This document shows positions 20,195 through 29,569 of a stretch of DNA of 64,000 bases, piece after piece. The DNA comes from Pseudomonas alliivorans. Its GTDB lineage: Bacteria > Pseudomonadota > Gammaproteobacteria > Pseudomonadales > Pseudomonadaceae. The first letter of the stretch is position 1. Each line of letters opens with the position of its first letter. The position numbers and the translations under genes are program-made. Under the pieces are notes generated by a model, which was given only the letters and a program-made list of their open reading frames with translations, did no database searches and was not told the DNA's origin. The stretch spans positions 62,001 through 126,000 of the forward strand of contig NZ_JAFFZW010000003.1 in assembly GCF_017826695.1 (NCBI RefSeq), read 5' to 3'.

Positions 20195-21007
20195 TCAGCT
20201 GACGCGGGCGTTACGTACGCCCTCGGCCAATGCGGCGCACAAGGTCAGCACGCCATCCACCGCATGCTCCGGCGACTCGGCAGTGGCGATCTTGTCGACC
20301 AGCGCCGAACCCACCACCACGCCATCGGCCAGACGTGCAATGGCAGCGGCCTGCTCTGGCGTACGAATACCAAACCCGACGCTGATCGGCAGGTCGGTGT
20401 GACGACGCAGGCGCGCGATGGCCTCGGTAACGTGTTCGGTGGTCGCCGAACCCGCACCCGTCACACCTGCGACCGACACGTAGTAAACGAAGCCGGAACT
20501 GCGCTCCAGTACGCGTGGCAGACGCGCATCGTCTGTGGTTGGCGTGGTCAGACGAATGAAGTCGATACCGGAAGCCTGTGCCGGTGTCGCCAGTTCTGCG
20601 TCGTGTTCAGGCGGCAGGTCGACGATGATCAGGCCATCGACGCCCGCTTCCCTGGCTTCAGCCACGAACGCTTCGACGCCAAAACGGTGAATCGGGTTGT
20701 AGTAACCCATCAGCACGATAGGCGTGGTCTGGTCTTCGACACGAAATTCACGAACCATTTGCAGGGTTTTCGGCAGGGTCTGACCCGCATCCAGCGCACG
20801 CAGGGTTGCCAACTGAATGGCAACGCCGTCGGCCATCGGATCGGTGAACGGCATGCCCAGTTCGATCACGTCTGCACCGGCAGCCGGCAGGCCTTTCAGG
20901 ATTTTCAGCGAGGTGTCATAGCCGGGGTCGCCTGCGGTGACGAAAGTAACCAGAGCCGCACGACCTTCGGTTTTCAGCTGGGCAAAACGTTGTTCAAGGC
21001 GGCTCAT
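20195..21007 (-). CDS. trpA: Tryptophan synthase alpha subunit
   Basis: Cleaves indole-3-glycerol phosphate to indole and glyceraldehyde-3-phosphate, passing indole to TrpB. Motifs include [31 protein letters not shown] (catalytic Glu and Asp) and a phosphate loop in [13 protein letters not shown]. Length 270 residues. The ATG overlaps the stop of trpB (ATGA), showing translational coupling. The trpBA pair is separate from other trp genes and is governed by divergent trpI, the known Pseudomonas arrangement. Confidence 0.98.
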   Translation of the reverse strand: MSRLEQRFAQLKTEGRAALVTFVTAGDPGYDTSLKILKGLPAAGADVIELGMPFTDPMADGVAIQLATLRALDAGQTLPKTLQMVREFRVEDQTTPIVLMGYYNPIHRFGVEAFVAEAREAGVDGLIIVDLPPEHDAELATPAQASGIDFIRLTTPTTDDARLPRVLERSSGFVYYVSVAGVTGAGSATTEHVTEAIARLRRHTDLPISVGFGIRTPEQAAAIARLADGVVVGSALVDKIATAESPEHAVDGVLTLCAALAEGVRNARVS

Positions 21008-22233
21008 ACCAGCATCTCCTGAGTCTTTTCGGCAGCGGCCATGTGGTTCATGACAGTCTGCATGTCTTTGTCGCCGCGTCCGGACAGGCACACGACCATC
21101 AGGTGGTCGTCGCGCAGGTTGGTGGCGCGCTTCATGGCTTCAGCCAGGGCGTGGGCAGTTTCCAGCGCCGGGATAATGCCTTCGAGCAGGCAGCACTGAT
21201 GGAAAGCGTCCAGGGCTTCTTCATCGGTGATGCTCACGTATTCGACGCGCTTCACTTCATGCAGGAACGCGTGCTCCGGGCCGATACCCGGATAGTCCAG
21301 GCCTGCGGAAATCGAGTGGGCATCGGTGATCTGCCCGTCCTTGTCCTGCAGCAGGTAGGTGCGGTTGCCGTGCAGCACGCCCGGAACACCGCCGTTGAGG
21401 CTGGCCGCGTGCTTGTCGGTCTCGACGCCATGACCGCCCGCTTCCACGCCGATGATTTCCACGCTGGCGTCATCCAGGAACGGATGGAACAGGCCCATCG
21501 CGTTGGAACCGCCGCCGACGCAGGCGACCAGACTGTCAGGCAGACGCCCTTCCTTCTCCAGCATCTGCTCTTTGGTTTCCTTGCCGATGATGGCCTGGAA
21601 ATCACGCACCATTGCCGGATACGGGTGTGGGCCAGCCACGGTGCCAATCAGGTAGAAGGTGTCTTCAACGTTGGTGACCCAATCACGCAGGGCCTCGTTC
21701 ATGGCATCTTTCAGGGTGCCGGTGCCGGAAGTGACCGGGACGATTTCGGCGCCTAGCAGCCGCATGCGGAACACGTTGGCCTGCTGGCGCTCGATGTCGG
21801 TAGCACCCATGTAGATCACGCAAGGCAGACCGAAACGTGCAGCAACGGTCGCCGTGGCAACGCCGTGCATGCCTGCACCGGTCTCGGCGATCAGGCGTTT
21901 CTTGCCCATGCGCTTGGCCAGCAGCACCTGGCCGATGCAGTTGTTGATCTTGTGCGCGCCGGTGTGATTCAGCTCTTCGCGCTTGAAATAGATCTTCGCA
22001 CCGCCGCAGAACTCGGTCAGGCGTTCGGCGAAATACAGTGGATTTGGACGACCCACGTAATCGCGCTGGAAGTACGCCATCTCTTTGATGAATTCAGGGT
22101 CGGCCTTGGCGGCTTCGTACTCGCGGTTCAGGTCGAGAACCAGCGGCATCAGGGTTTCAGCGACGTAGCGGCCGCCGAAGGAGCCGAACAGGCCGTTGGC
22201 GTCGGGGCCGTTGCGCAAATTGGTCTGGGTCAT
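21004..22233 (-). CDS. trpB: Tryptophan synthase beta subunit
   Basis: PLP enzyme joining indole and serine to make tryptophan. The PLP lysine lies in [14 protein letters not shown], with [16 protein letters not shown] and the phosphate-binding GGGSNAMG also present. The protein has 409 residues. The start at 22233 (MTQTNLRN) has GGAGCACTTC upstream and is preferred over an upstream in-frame ATG at 22257. It is transcribed away from trpI. Confidence 0.98.
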   Translation of the reverse strand: MTQTNLRNGPDANGLFGSFGGRYVAETLMPLVLDLNREYEAAKADPEFIKEMAYFQRDYVGRPNPLYFAERLTEFCGGAKIYFKREELNHTGAHKINNCIGQVLLAKRMGKKRLIAETGAGMHGVATATVAARFGLPCVIYMGATDIERQQANVFRMRLLGAEIVPVTSGTGTLKDAMNEALRDWVTNVEDTFYLIGTVAGPHPYPAMVRDFQAIIGKETKEQMLEKEGRLPDSLVACVGGGSNAMGLFHPFLDDASVEIIGVEAGGHGVETDKHAASLNGGVPGVLHGNRTYLLQDKDGQITDAHSISAGLDYPGIGPEHAFLHEVKRVEYVSITDEEALDAFHQCCLLEGIIPALETAHALAEAMKRATNLRDDHLMVVCLSGRGDKDMQTVMNHMAAAEKTQEMLV

Positions 22234-22360
22234 GAAGTGCTCCAGTGGGTATATCAAACGAATGAGATGAGCCGGTCTGGCAATGAGTCCACTTTAACCA
22301 GCGCACGCCCGGATGAAAACCGATAAGATCGCCACAACCTGTCAGGAAAACTCACAGATC
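22234..22360. promoter_or_regulatory. trpI-trpBA divergent control region
   Basis: This 127-base region must carry both promoters. In P. aeruginosa and P. putida, TrpI binds two sites in the equivalent region and activates trpBA in response to indoleglycerol phosphate. By position the same is expected here. I could not place the operator boundaries with confidence from sequence alone. Confidence 0.6.
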
Positions 22361-23269
22361 ATGAGCCGCGATCTTCCACCGTTGAATGCTTTGCGCGCCT
22401 TTGAAAGCACCGCCCGCCTGGGCAGTGTCAGTCAGGCGGCCGAGCAACTGCACGTTACGCACGGCGCCGTCAGCCGTCAGTTGAAGCTGCTCGAGGAGCA
22501 CCTGGGCGTCAATCTGTTCAGCAAGGATGGACGCGGCCTGAAACTCACAGATGCAGGCATCCGGCTGCGTGATGCCAGTGGTGAAGCATTTGATCGGTTG
22601 CGCAATGTGTGTGCTGAACTGAGCCAGGGCAGCGCCGATGCACCGTTCGTGCTGGGGTGTTCCGGGAGCCTGCTGGCGCGCTGGTTCATTCCGCGCCTCA
22701 GTCGTTTGAATGCCGAGTTGCCGGATCTGCGCCTGCACCTGTCGGCAGGTGAAGGCGATCTGGACCCGCGTCGTCCCGGTCTTGACGCCTTGCTGGTGTT
22801 CGCCGAACCGCCCTGGCCTGCCGACATGCAGGTGTTCGAGCTGGCCAGCGAGCGAATCGGCCCTGTGCTGAGCCCACGCTTCGCGCGCTTCGACAGCCTG
22901 CGAAATGCGCCCGCGAAGGCACTGCTGGAAGAATCCCTGCTACAGACCACCTCTCGACCGCAGGCTTGGCCAAGCTGGGCGCAGCACAACGGAATCGATC
23001 CGCAATCATTGCGGTTCGGACAGGGTTTCGAGCATTTGTATTATTTGCTGGAGGCGGCCGTGGCAGGCCTTGGAATCGCAATCGCGCCGGAGCCGCTGGT
23101 GGTCGATGACCTCAGGGCCGGACGCCTGGTTGCGCCATGGGGCTTCAGTGAAACCCCGGCGCAACTGGCGTTGTGGGTACCCAGACGTGTGGCCGATGGC
23201 CGTGCGCAGCAGTTGGCTCAATGGCTGAAAAATGAGCTGCTGCGGTCTGAAGACCCGATCAGAATCTGA
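22361..23269 (+). CDS. trpI: Transcriptional activator of trpBA
   Basis: LysR-type activator of 302 residues. The helix-turn-helix is at about residues 19-40 ([22 protein letters not shown]), followed by a co-inducer-binding domain. The known co-inducer of TrpI is indole-3-glycerol phosphate. It is divergent from trpB, which is diagnostic for this member of a large family. I chose ATG at 22361 ([12 protein letters not shown]), the standard N-terminus, over an in-frame opening 48 bases upstream. Confidence 0.95.
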   Translation: MSRDLPPLNALRAFESTARLGSVSQAAEQLHVTHGAVSRQLKLLEEHLGVNLFSKDGRGLKLTDAGIRLRDASGEAFDRLRNVCAELSQGSADAPFVLGCSGSLLARWFIPRLSRLNAELPDLRLHLSAGEGDLDPRRPGLDALLVFAEPPWPADMQVFELASERIGPVLSPRFARFDSLRNAPAKALLEESLLQTTSRPQAWPSWAQHNGIDPQSLRFGQGFEHLYYLLEAAVAGLGIAIAPEPLVVDDLRAGRLVAPWGFSETPAQLALWVPRRVADGRAQQLAQWLKNELLRSEDPIRI

Positions 23270-23596
23270 TCAGTTGCCGCGCTTGCACAGCAGGTAGGCT
23301 GCCAGCAGGCCGAGGGCACCGACAGCGACGCCAGCGGTGGTCCAAGGGTGTTCCTGAGCATAGTCACGAGTGGCCAGCGCATTTTCGCGGGTTTTCTCTT
23401 TGACGTCTTCGTAGACATCGCTGAGCAGGCTGCGCGAATGGCTCAGAGCACTTTCAGCATTGGCCTTGAGATTTTTCAGGGTCTTGCGCGACTCGTCAGT
23501 GGCGTCGGCTTTCAGACCTTCAAGAGACTTCAAGAGGCTCTCGATCTCCGCTTCCATACTCTGCAACGAGGCCTTGCGAAGTGAATTACTAGCCAT
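23270..23596 (-). CDS. DUF883 (YqjD/ElaB-like) membrane-anchored protein
   Basis: A 108-residue protein with a long, charged helical N-terminal part (residues 1-80, heptad-like, Lys/Glu rich) and one C-terminal transmembrane segment (TTAGVAVGALGLLAAYLLC) ending in KRGN. This is the layout of the DUF883 family. E. coli members YqjD and ElaB are tail-anchored, bind ribosomes and are RpoS dependent. GGAGAAACACC precedes the ATG at 23596. Its stop abuts that of trpI (convergent, no gap). Confidence 0.9.
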   Translation of the reverse strand: MASNSLRKASLQSMEAEIESLLKSLEGLKADATDESRKTLKNLKANAESALSHSRSLLSDVYEDVKEKTRENALATRDYAQEHPWTTAGVAVGALGLLAAYLLCKRGN

Positions 23597-23762
23597 GGTG
23601 TTTCTCCTGCAATGATGAGTGGGCGTGTGATGATTCCGACTGCGGGCGTATTGGAAAGTGCGATGCCATTTTGCAAAGTCTGAACTTTTACCCGCTTTTT
23701 CCTGACAGAAGTCTGGAGCGTTGGTTTTAACGACGTGTTCCCAGACCTTCAGGAGAACTGCC

Positions 23763-23981
23763 ATGAGTGATCATCACACGTACAAGAAAGTCGAAATCGT
23801 CGGATCGTCCACCACCACAGTCGAAGACGCCATCCAGAACGCGTTGGCTGAAGCCAGCAAGAGCATCAAGAACCTTGAGTGGTTCGAAGTGACTGAAACC
23901 CGTGGCCACATTGTCGATAACAACAAAGTCGGCCACTACCAGGTCACTTTGAAAGTGGGCTTTCGCATCGAACGTAGCTGA
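23763..23981 (+). CDS. Dodecin flavin-storage protein
   Basis: A 72-residue dodecin. These proteins form hollow dodecamers that bind flavins (FMN or riboflavin) in the cytoplasm and are stress related. The whole family pattern is seen: YKKVEIVGSSTTTVEDAIQN, SIKNLEWFEVTETRGHI with the flavin-stacking Trp, and YQVTLKVGFRIE. AGGAGAACTGCC precedes the ATG. A 7-bp hairpin TGAGCCA-TCA-TGGCTCA at 24037-24053 lies after it. Confidence 0.95.
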   Translation: MSDHHTYKKVEIVGSSTTTVEDAIQNALAEASKSIKNLEWFEVTETRGHIVDNNKVGHYQVTLKVGFRIERS

Positions 23982-24126
23982 TCGTCCCTGAACCTTTCGG
24001 CTGGCCGATTGCCATAACCTGCGCTACACACTTACATGAGCCATCATGGCTCACATGTGGGCGTAGGGATTTAATGGGCGCCTGTTCCGATGGCGTCTTT
24101 ATTTGGCCGGACGAGAGGGGATACCC

Positions 24127-24351
24127 ATGAAAAAGATTTTGTTGGCAGCATGTTTGTTGAGCATCGCGGGCACCGCCCTGGCGGCAGGCAAGCCGTGTGA
24201 CGAACTGAAAAGCGAAATCGACGCCAAGCTTCAGGCCAAGGGCGTTTCTTCCTACACGCTTGAAGTGGTCGAGAAAGGCAGTGCCGCTGATCAGCAAGTG
24301 GTTGGCACCTGCGAAGGTGGCGCCAAGGAAATCGTTTACAAGCGCGGTTGA
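24127..24351 (+). CDS. DUF1161 exported protein (copy 1)
   Basis: A 74-residue exported protein. The signal peptide MKKILLAACLLSIAGTALA is cleaved before AGKPCDELKSEIDAKLQAKG. The mature part has two Cys (in KPCDEL and GTCEGG) that probably pair, and ends in KEIVYKRG. This is the DUF1161 pattern; function unknown. A paralogue with the same layout is at 26281-26514 (CDELKxEIxAxxQAxxVxSYTLExV shared). Confidence 0.88.
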   Translation: MKKILLAACLLSIAGTALAAGKPCDELKSEIDAKLQAKGVSSYTLEVVEKGSAADQQVVGTCEGGAKEIVYKRG

Positions 24352-24410
24352 TAGTCAGGCCGGCTCGATGTAAATCCAGCCCGTTGCTCGACCCCGTGTT
24401 CACGCTGTAA

Positions 24411-24463
24411 AAAAGCCCGTTCCACACGCTGAACAATTATTCAGCGGGTGGCGCGGGCTTTTC
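24411..24463. terminator. Bidirectional hairpin after DUF1161 gene
   Basis: AAAAGCCCG ... CGGGCTTTT flank an inner stem CGCTGAA-caattat-TTCAGCG, making a long interrupted hairpin with A-rich left and T-rich right sides. It lies between the converging DUF1161 and luciferase-like genes and could end transcription from both. Confidence 0.75.
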
Positions 24464-24484
24464 CGTTTCTGTGCAGCAAGGTGC

Positions 24485-25486
24485 TTAGCCGCGTGCGACC
24501 TGCGCCAGAATCTCGTAGGACCGCAGACGGTCTTCATGCTCGTACATGTCGCAGGTGAAGATCAGTTCATCGGCGTCGGTCTGTTCAAGCAGCACATCCA
24601 GCTTGGCGCGGATCTTGTCCGGCCCGCCGACCATCGCCAGCCCCAGAAAGCTCGCCACCGCTTCGCGTTCATGAGGCAGCCACAGGCCATCCATGGACTC
24701 CACGGGCGGGCGCTGCATCAGGCTGTGGCCACGCATCAGCGCCAGAATGCGCTGATACACCGATGTCGCCAGATATTCGGCCTTTTCGTCAGTCTCTGCG
24801 GCCGACAGCGGCACGCCCAGCATCACGTAAGGCTTGTCGAGCACCGCCGAGGGCTGGAAGTGGTTGCGATAGACGCGAATCGCTTCATGCATGTAACGCG
24901 GCGCAAAGTGCGAAGCGAAGGCGTACGGCAAGCCACGCATGCCCGCCAGCTGCGCGCTGAACAGACTTGAGCCCAGCAGCCAGATCGGCACCTGAGTACC
25001 CGAACCCGGCACAGCGATCACTTTTTGATCAGCTGTACGCGGCCCCAGGTATTCCATCAATTCGGTCACGTCATCCGGGAAGTCATCGGCACTGCCGGAA
25101 CGCTCGCGACGCAGCGCACGGGCAGTCATCTGATCGGAGCCTGGCGCACGGCCAAGACCCAGATCGATCCGGTCCGGATACAGGCTGGCCAGGGTGCCGA
25201 ATTGTTCTGCGACCACCAGTGGCGCATGGTTGGGCAGCATGATCCCGCCTGCGCCGACCCGGATGGTCGACGTGCCGCCTGCCAGATACGCCAGCAGCAC
25301 CGAAGTTGCCGAACTGGCGATGCCGTCCATGTTGTGGTGTTCGGCAACCCAGAAGCGGTTGTAGCCCAGTTTCTCGACGTGTTGCGCCAGATTCAGCGAG
25401 TTGCGCAGGGAATCGGCGGGGCCTTTGTCGTGGCGCACGGGCACCAGATCCAGGGTGGAAATTTTTACATCTGCCAGACGTTTCAT
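24485..25486 (-). CDS. LLM-class flavin-dependent oxidoreductase (luciferase-like)
   Basis: A 333-residue protein of the bacterial luciferase-like monooxygenase family, closest in form to YhbW/YwcH-type proteins. Supporting segments are [43 protein letters not shown] and [18 protein letters not shown]. It would use reduced FMN and O2 on an unknown substrate. The start precedes [15 protein letters not shown]. It is divergent from the OsmC gene, with 214 bases between. Confidence 0.9.
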   Translation of the reverse strand: MKRLADVKISTLDLVPVRHDKGPADSLRNSLNLAQHVEKLGYNRFWVAEHHNMDGIASSATSVLLAYLAGGTSTIRVGAGGIMLPNHAPLVVAEQFGTLASLYPDRIDLGLGRAPGSDQMTARALRRERSGSADDFPDDVTELMEYLGPRTADQKVIAVPGSGTQVPIWLLGSSLFSAQLAGMRGLPYAFASHFAPRYMHEAIRVYRNHFQPSAVLDKPYVMLGVPLSAAETDEKAEYLATSVYQRILALMRGHSLMQRPPVESMDGLWLPHEREAVASFLGLAMVGGPDKIRAKLDVLLEQTDADELIFTCDMYEHEDRLRSYEILAQVARG

Positions 25487-25625
25487 AGGCCGGGGTAGCT
25501 CCTCGAATTGTGTTGGGTCGGCTCAAGGAGCTGCCCACGATGAAACAACAGTGCGGGCACAAGGCTGGTGTTTCAATAGATGAACCGGAAAAAACCTACT
25601 TAAATACTAGGTCTTTAGTCAGTTT

Positions 25626-25653
25626 GAACTTTCCAGTGCCGTCTATCCTCAGA
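25626..25653 (+). promoter_or_regulatory. AlgU (RpoE-type) promoter for the OsmC gene
   Basis: GAACTT at 25626-25631 and TCAGA at 25649-25653 are separated by exactly 17 bases, fitting the AlgU/sigma22 consensus (GAACTT-N16/17-TCtga). Transcription would start near 25660, about 40 bases before the OsmC ATG. The layout is identical to that before the sRNA at 59766. Confidence 0.7.
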
Positions 25654-25700
25654 ATCTTGTCACTTGCAAAAGACTCAATCCATTCCTTCAAGGAGCGACC

Positions 25701-26132
25701 ATGAGCATCGTCAAGAAAGCATCGGCACACTGGGCCGGTGATCTGAAAACCGGCATCGGCAGCATCTCGACTGAAACCGCAGCACTGCGCGAGCATCCGT
25801 ATGGCTTCAAGGCCCGCTTCGAAGGCGGCAAAGGCACCAACCCGGAAGAACTGATCGGCGCGGCGCATGCTGGCTGCTTCTCGATGGCGCTGTCGATGAT
25901 TCTGGGTGATGCAGGCTTCACTGCCGATAGCATCGACACGAACGCCGAAGTGTCTCTGGATCAGGTCGAGGGTGGATTCGCGATCACGGCTGTGAAGTTG
26001 ATCCTGAAGGCCAAAGTGCCGAACATCACCCAGAAAGAGTTCGACGAACTGACCACCAAAGCCAAAGAAGGCTGCCCGGTGTCCAAGGTGCTGAACGCCA
26101 ACATCACGCTCGACGCTACCCTGTTGAGCTGA
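25701..26132 (+). CDS. osmC: OsmC family peroxiredoxin-like protein
   Basis: A thiol-dependent hydroperoxide reductase of the OsmC/Ohr superfamily, OsmC branch (143 residues). Catalytic cysteines are Cys59 in AAHAGCFSMAL and Cys125 in KEGCPVSKVL; the conserved Arg is in FKARFEGG. It is a cytoplasmic stress protein induced by osmotic and envelope stress. AAGGAGCGACC precedes the ATG. An AlgU-type promoter lies 40-70 bases upstream, which fits stress control. Confidence 0.93.
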   Translation: MSIVKKASAHWAGDLKTGIGSISTETAALREHPYGFKARFEGGKGTNPEELIGAAHAGCFSMALSMILGDAGFTADSIDTNAEVSLDQVEGGFAITAVKLILKAKVPNITQKEFDELTTKAKEGCPVSKVLNANITLDATLLS

Positions 26133-26152
26133 TCCGGTCGTTCGGATTTCAT

Positions 26153-26237
26153 GTGAGGTGGCTGGCCGACGATAGCGTCAATCCAGCTGTTGCCGGATTG
26201 GTCAGGCTATTGATTCGTCGGCAAGCCGCTTCCCACC
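26153..26237. repeat. Diverged REP inverted pair
   Basis: GTGAGGTGGCTGGCCGACGA and, about 45 bases on, TCGTCGGCAAGCCGCTTCCC form an imperfect inverted pair resembling other REP pairs of this window. It lies between osmC and the second DUF1161 gene. Confidence 0.65.
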
Positions 26238-26280
26238 TATGGTTTTTCGGTTGGCTGTGTGTCGTCAATGAGGGTCAGGC

Positions 26281-26514
26281 ATGAAACGTTTTGCTTTGGC
26301 AGTGGCCTGTACACTGCTGGCTGTAAATGCTGTAGCAGCCCCGAAGTCCTGTGATGAACTCAAGGACGAAATCGAGGCGCGGATCCAGGCGAACAATGTC
26401 ACGTCCTACACACTGGAAATCGTCACCAATGACGAGGTTCAGGACCCGAACATGGTCGTGGGCAGCTGTGAGAACGGCACAAAGAAAATCATCTATCAGC
26501 GCAATGATCGCTGA
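26281..26514 (+). CDS. DUF1161 exported protein (copy 2)
   Basis: A 77-residue exported protein with signal peptide MKRFALAVACTLLAVNAVA and mature start APKSCDELKDEIEARIQANN. It shares the CDELK, SYTLE and GSCENGTKKIIYQR positions with the copy at 24127-24351, about 2 kb away, including the two Cys. Function unknown. The pair probably arose by local duplication, with the luciferase-like and osmC genes now between them. It ends directly at the stop of the convergent lipoprotein gene. Confidence 0.87.
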   Translation: MKRFALAVACTLLAVNAVAAPKSCDELKDEIEARIQANNVTSYTLEIVTNDEVQDPNMVVGSCENGTKKIIYQRNDR

Positions 26515-26928
26515 TCAGATGCAGTGAACATTCCCTTCCTCTGCGACCACCTTGCGGTCAGCGTCATATAGCCACGCATCGACATCGTTGGTCAGTGACC
26601 TCACCTCAAGCACATAGCGCTGCCCCGCAGCGAAATGCGCGTAATCGATCTCCACGAAACAGGTGATCTCGGTGTAGTCGTCGCCCATCAGACCCAGGCT
26701 GCCGTATCGGTATTCATAGTCGTAACGCACCTGCAGCGAATGGCTGCCAGGCGTGACCTGAAAGTAACGACCGTCATACGTGTTCTTGCCGTCGAGCTTG
26801 TCGGCCATCACCACTTTGCCGGTGATGGTGCGCAGATCGACCCACGCCATGTTCGGGTCAACGACAGGTAATGGACCGGCGCACCCGGCAAGGGTGGTGA
26901 GGGCAAGAATCAGTGTCATGACGCGCAT
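26515..26928 (-). CDS. Putative lipoprotein of unknown function
   Basis: A 137-residue lipoprotein: a short signal sequence ends in the lipobox LAGC (Cys15), with GPLP following. The mature part is mostly beta-type (VVMADKLDGKNTYDGRYFQVTPGSHSL), a pattern often seen in proteins whose mature part starts with a PEGA-like or DUF2846-like fold; I cannot name the family. The start at 26928 (MRVMTLIL) is chosen over an in-frame opening 69 bases upstream because the signal peptide begins there. Confidence 0.75.
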   Translation of the reverse strand: MRVMTLILALTTLAGCAGPLPVVDPNMAWVDLRTITGKVVMADKLDGKNTYDGRYFQVTPGSHSLQVRYDYEYRYGSLGLMGDDYTEITCFVEIDYAHFAAGQRYVLEVRSLTNDVDAWLYDADRKVVAEEGNVHCI

Positions 26929-27021
26929 GCTGTGCTCCGTTTCTGAACCGGCGGCGATGTTAGTTGCGTCGGTCTTGTCTGTCCTGCATAACAGCACTGT
27001 GTTCCGATTTGAAGGCTGTGT

Positions 27022-28077
27022 ATGCCACGACTCATTGTTTTACGCCTTTGGCAGGTTTTGCCGGTACTGGCGGTTTTGTTGCTCGGTGGCTGTTCCAGCG
27101 TGGCCTATTACGGTCAGTTGGCGCAGGGGCAGTGGCAACTCTTGCAGGCCCGCGAACCGGTGGACGATATCATCGCCGATCCCGGTCGCAATCCAACGCT
27201 TCGTGCTCACCTGGCCCTGTCGCAAAAGGCCCGCGCCTTTGCCAGCCAACACCTGCATCTGCCGGACAACAAGAGTTACCGTCTGTATGCCGATCTGGGC
27301 CGTCCTTACGTGGTATGGAACGTGTTCGCCACTGACGAGTTCTCCCTCGATCCCGTTACGCACTGTTTTCCGATTGCCGGTTGCGTGGCCTACCGTGGCT
27401 ATTACAGCCCTGGAGGTGCTCGCGGTGAAGCCGCGTTGCAGCGTCAGGCAGGCAAGGACGTGTACCTCAGTGGCGTAGAAGCCTATTCGACATTGGGCTG
27501 GTTCAATGACCCTATCCTGAGCACGATGCTGGGCTGGGGCGACGAGCGACTGGCCACGCTGATTTTTCATGAACTGGCGCATCAGCGCTTCTATGTGAAA
27601 AACGACACGGAATTCAACGAATCGTACGCCAGCTTCGTCGAGCAGGAAGGCACGCGTCAGTGGAGAGAAGCCCGTGGCCTGCCACCGGAGAGTGTCTCGC
27701 AGTCCAGGCGACGCGATCAGTTCATCCAGTTGGTGCTCGACACACGCGAGCGTCTGAAAACCCTTTACCGCCAGCCGTTGACGCCTGATGTAATGCGTGA
27801 ACGCAAGGCCGCCGAGTTCGAACGCTTGCGCCGCGACTATCGACAACTGCGCGACGGGCAATGGGGCGGCGACAAACGCTTCGACGGCTGGATCAACAGC
27901 CCGATGAACAACGCCAAACTGCTGCCCTTCGGGCTTTATGATCAATGGGTACCTGCGTTCGAAGCGTTATTCAAACACGTGAATGGCGACTGGGAAGCGT
28001 TCTTCCAGGCAGTGGAGAAGCTCGGTGGCTTGCCTGCTGAATCACGCAAGGCGGCGTTGCAGCGATTGATGCCGTGA
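27022..28077 (+). CDS. Putative aminopeptidase, zinc metallopeptidase lipoprotein
   Basis: A 351-residue putative aminopeptidase of the family with conserved HExxH (PF10023 type). The signal sequence ends in LLLGGC (lipobox Cys24), so it is probably lipid-anchored. The catalytic motif is FHELAHQRFY at about residue 183; the following NESYASFVE contains a further Glu likely to bind the metal. Long helical C-terminus. It is divergent from the lipoprotein gene. Substrate not known. Confidence 0.85.
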   Translation: MPRLIVLRLWQVLPVLAVLLLGGCSSVAYYGQLAQGQWQLLQAREPVDDIIADPGRNPTLRAHLALSQKARAFASQHLHLPDNKSYRLYADLGRPYVVWNVFATDEFSLDPVTHCFPIAGCVAYRGYYSPGGARGEAALQRQAGKDVYLSGVEAYSTLGWFNDPILSTMLGWGDERLATLIFHELAHQRFYVKNDTEFNESYASFVEQEGTRQWREARGLPPESVSQSRRRDQFIQLVLDTRERLKTLYRQPLTPDVMRERKAAEFERLRRDYRQLRDGQWGGDKRFDGWINSPMNNAKLLPFGLYDQWVPAFEALFKHVNGDWEAFFQAVEKLGGLPAESRKAALQRLMP

Positions 28078-28085
28078 GCGCGCAC

Positions 28086-28208
28086 CAGAGCCGAAACGAA
28101 AGTGCCTGACTGAATGCATACCCTGCGGGAGGCGGCTTGCCGGCGATGGTGCCCGTTCAGTTACTGATATATCGCTTCAGAAAACGTCTTGCCGACAAGC
28201 CGCCTCAC
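28086..28208. repeat. Composite REP-containing repeat (copy A)
   Basis: The unit begins AACGAAAGTGCCTGACTGAA, continues through CATACCCTGCGGGAGGCGGC and ends in GCCGACAAGCCGCCTCACAC, so two REP arms in inverted orientation enclose about 45 bases. The same left flank and inner spacer (GGCGATGG-GTTCAGT---TCGCTTCAGAAAA) recur at 55428-55536 and, in part, at 46091-46172 and 55253-55356. Confidence 0.8.
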
Positions 28209-28231
28209 ACAGTCCGTTGAGTTGCGTCACA

Positions 28232-28885
28232 TCAAGGCTTGCCCACAAAAGCTCGATGCAACTCGGCCACTGTCGCAAAGTGATACGTGGGATTTTCCGC
28301 CGTCAGCTCTTCATGGCTGCCGAACCCGTAACCCACCGCCGCAACGCCCAGCCCATTGCGGATGCCGCCGATAAGGTCGTGTTTGCGGTCGCCGATCATC
28401 AGGGTGTGCGCCGGGTCGAGTTTTTCTTCGGCGAGCAGGTGGGCGATGAGTTCGACCTTGTCAGTTCGGGTGCCGTCCAGTTCGCTGCCGTAAATCACGA
28501 TGAAGTGCCTGGCAAAATCGAAATGCCGGGCGATTTCCCGGGCGAACTCCCAAGGCTTGGATGTGGCGATATAGAGACGTCTGCCCTGCTGACCCAGCGT
28601 TTCAAGCAGTTCGGCAATGCCGTCGAACACTTCGTTTTCATACAGCCCTGTCACACGGAAGCGCTCGCGGTAGAAGCCGACGGCTTTCCACGCGCGCGCT
28701 TCGTCCATGTCGTAGAACTGCATGAATGCCTGCAACAACGGCGGACCGATGAAATGTTCCAGTTTAGTGATATCCGGCTCGTCGATACCCAGCCGGGCCA
28801 GCGCGAACTGGATCGAGCGGGTGATGCCCAGACGCGGGTCGGTCAACGTGCCATCGAGGTCGAAAAGAATGTTCTGGTAATGCAT
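28232..28885 (-). CDS. HAD-superfamily phosphatase (phosphoglycolate-phosphatase-like)
   Basis: A 217-residue HAD hydrolase of subfamily IA with an alpha-helical cap. Motif I is FDLDGTLTD (residues 7-15), motif II is IATSKP, the conserved Lys is in GTRTDKVELIAHLL and motif III is MIGDRKHDLIGG. The substrate is likely a small phosphomonoester, with 5'-nucleotidase-type proteins also possible. The start at 28885 is directly before HYQNILFDLDG. The gamma carbonic anhydrase ends 23 bases upstream on the same strand. Confidence 0.88.
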   Translation of the reverse strand: MHYQNILFDLDGTLTDPRLGITRSIQFALARLGIDEPDITKLEHFIGPPLLQAFMQFYDMDEARAWKAVGFYRERFRVTGLYENEVFDGIAELLETLGQQGRRLYIATSKPWEFAREIARHFDFARHFIVIYGSELDGTRTDKVELIAHLLAEEKLDPAHTLMIGDRKHDLIGGIRNGLGVAAVGYGFGSHEELTAENPTYHFATVAELHRAFVGKP

Positions 28886-28908
28886 GGGCGCCTCGAACTG
28901 CACATGCT

Positions 28909-29457
28909 TCAGCATGGCTGGTCAAAGCCTTCTGCCAGGTGCTGATCCTTGAGTTTCACGTAGTTGGTCGCGCTGTAAGGAAAGAATGCGATTTCCTTTT
29001 CGGTCAGCGCCCGCACCTGTTTGACCGGGCGGCCGACATACAGGAAGCCGCTTTCCAGCACCTTGCCCGGCGGCACCAGGCTTCCCGCGCCGATGATCAC
29101 CTGATCTTCCACCACTGCACCGTCCATGATGGTCGAGCCCATGCCGATCAGGATACGGTTACCGATGGTGCAGCCATGCAGCATGGCTTTGTGGCCGATG
29201 GTCACTTCATCACCGATCAGCAGCGGAAACCCGTCGGGGTTGAACGGTCCCGCATGAGTGATGTGCAGCACGCTGCCATCCTGCACGCTGGTACGGGCAC
29301 CGATGCGGATGCGGTGCATGTCGCCGCGCACCACGGTCAGTGGCCAGATGGAGCTGTCGGCACCGATTTCCACATCGCCGATCACCACCGCCGAATGGTC
29401 GACGAAGGCCCGTTCGCCGAGGGATGGTGTGTGGTCCTGAAACTTGCGAATGGCCAC
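28909..29457 (-). CDS. Gamma-class carbonic anhydrase-like hexapeptide-repeat protein
   Basis: A 182-residue left-handed beta-helix protein (YrdA/PaaY/Cam type). Hexapeptide repeats run from DVEIGADSSIW to GAGSLVPPGKVL. Three His for the metal are visible: HITHAGPF, IGHKAMLHG. The start is GTG at 29455-29457, with AAGGAGCC in front; the reading frame extends further upstream without a site. Activity as carbonic anhydrase is not certain for this subgroup. It is divergent from prlC. Confidence 0.88.
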   Translation of the reverse strand: MAIRKFQDHTPSLGERAFVDHSAVVIGDVEIGADSSIWPLTVVRGDMHRIRIGARTSVQDGSVLHITHAGPFNPDGFPLLIGDEVTIGHKAMLHGCTIGNRILIGMGSTIMDGAVVEDQVIIGAGSLVPPGKVLESGFLYVGRPVKQVRALTEKEIAFFPYSATNYVKLKDQHLAEGFDQPC

Positions 29458-29569
29458 GATAGGCTCCTTCTTTGGCAGTGATAGGTGAGTGAAGCGGGTT
29501 TCGATGCTGCGGTCGGCGTCGATTGTAATTAAGATGCAGGAGTGTTTCTTCCAGCCAAGGTGCAAAACC

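Noticed and set aside
23682..23716. GAACTT with a TCTGG further on, before the dodecin gene
   Set aside because: The spacing is 24 bases, too long for an AlgU promoter, which needs 16-17.
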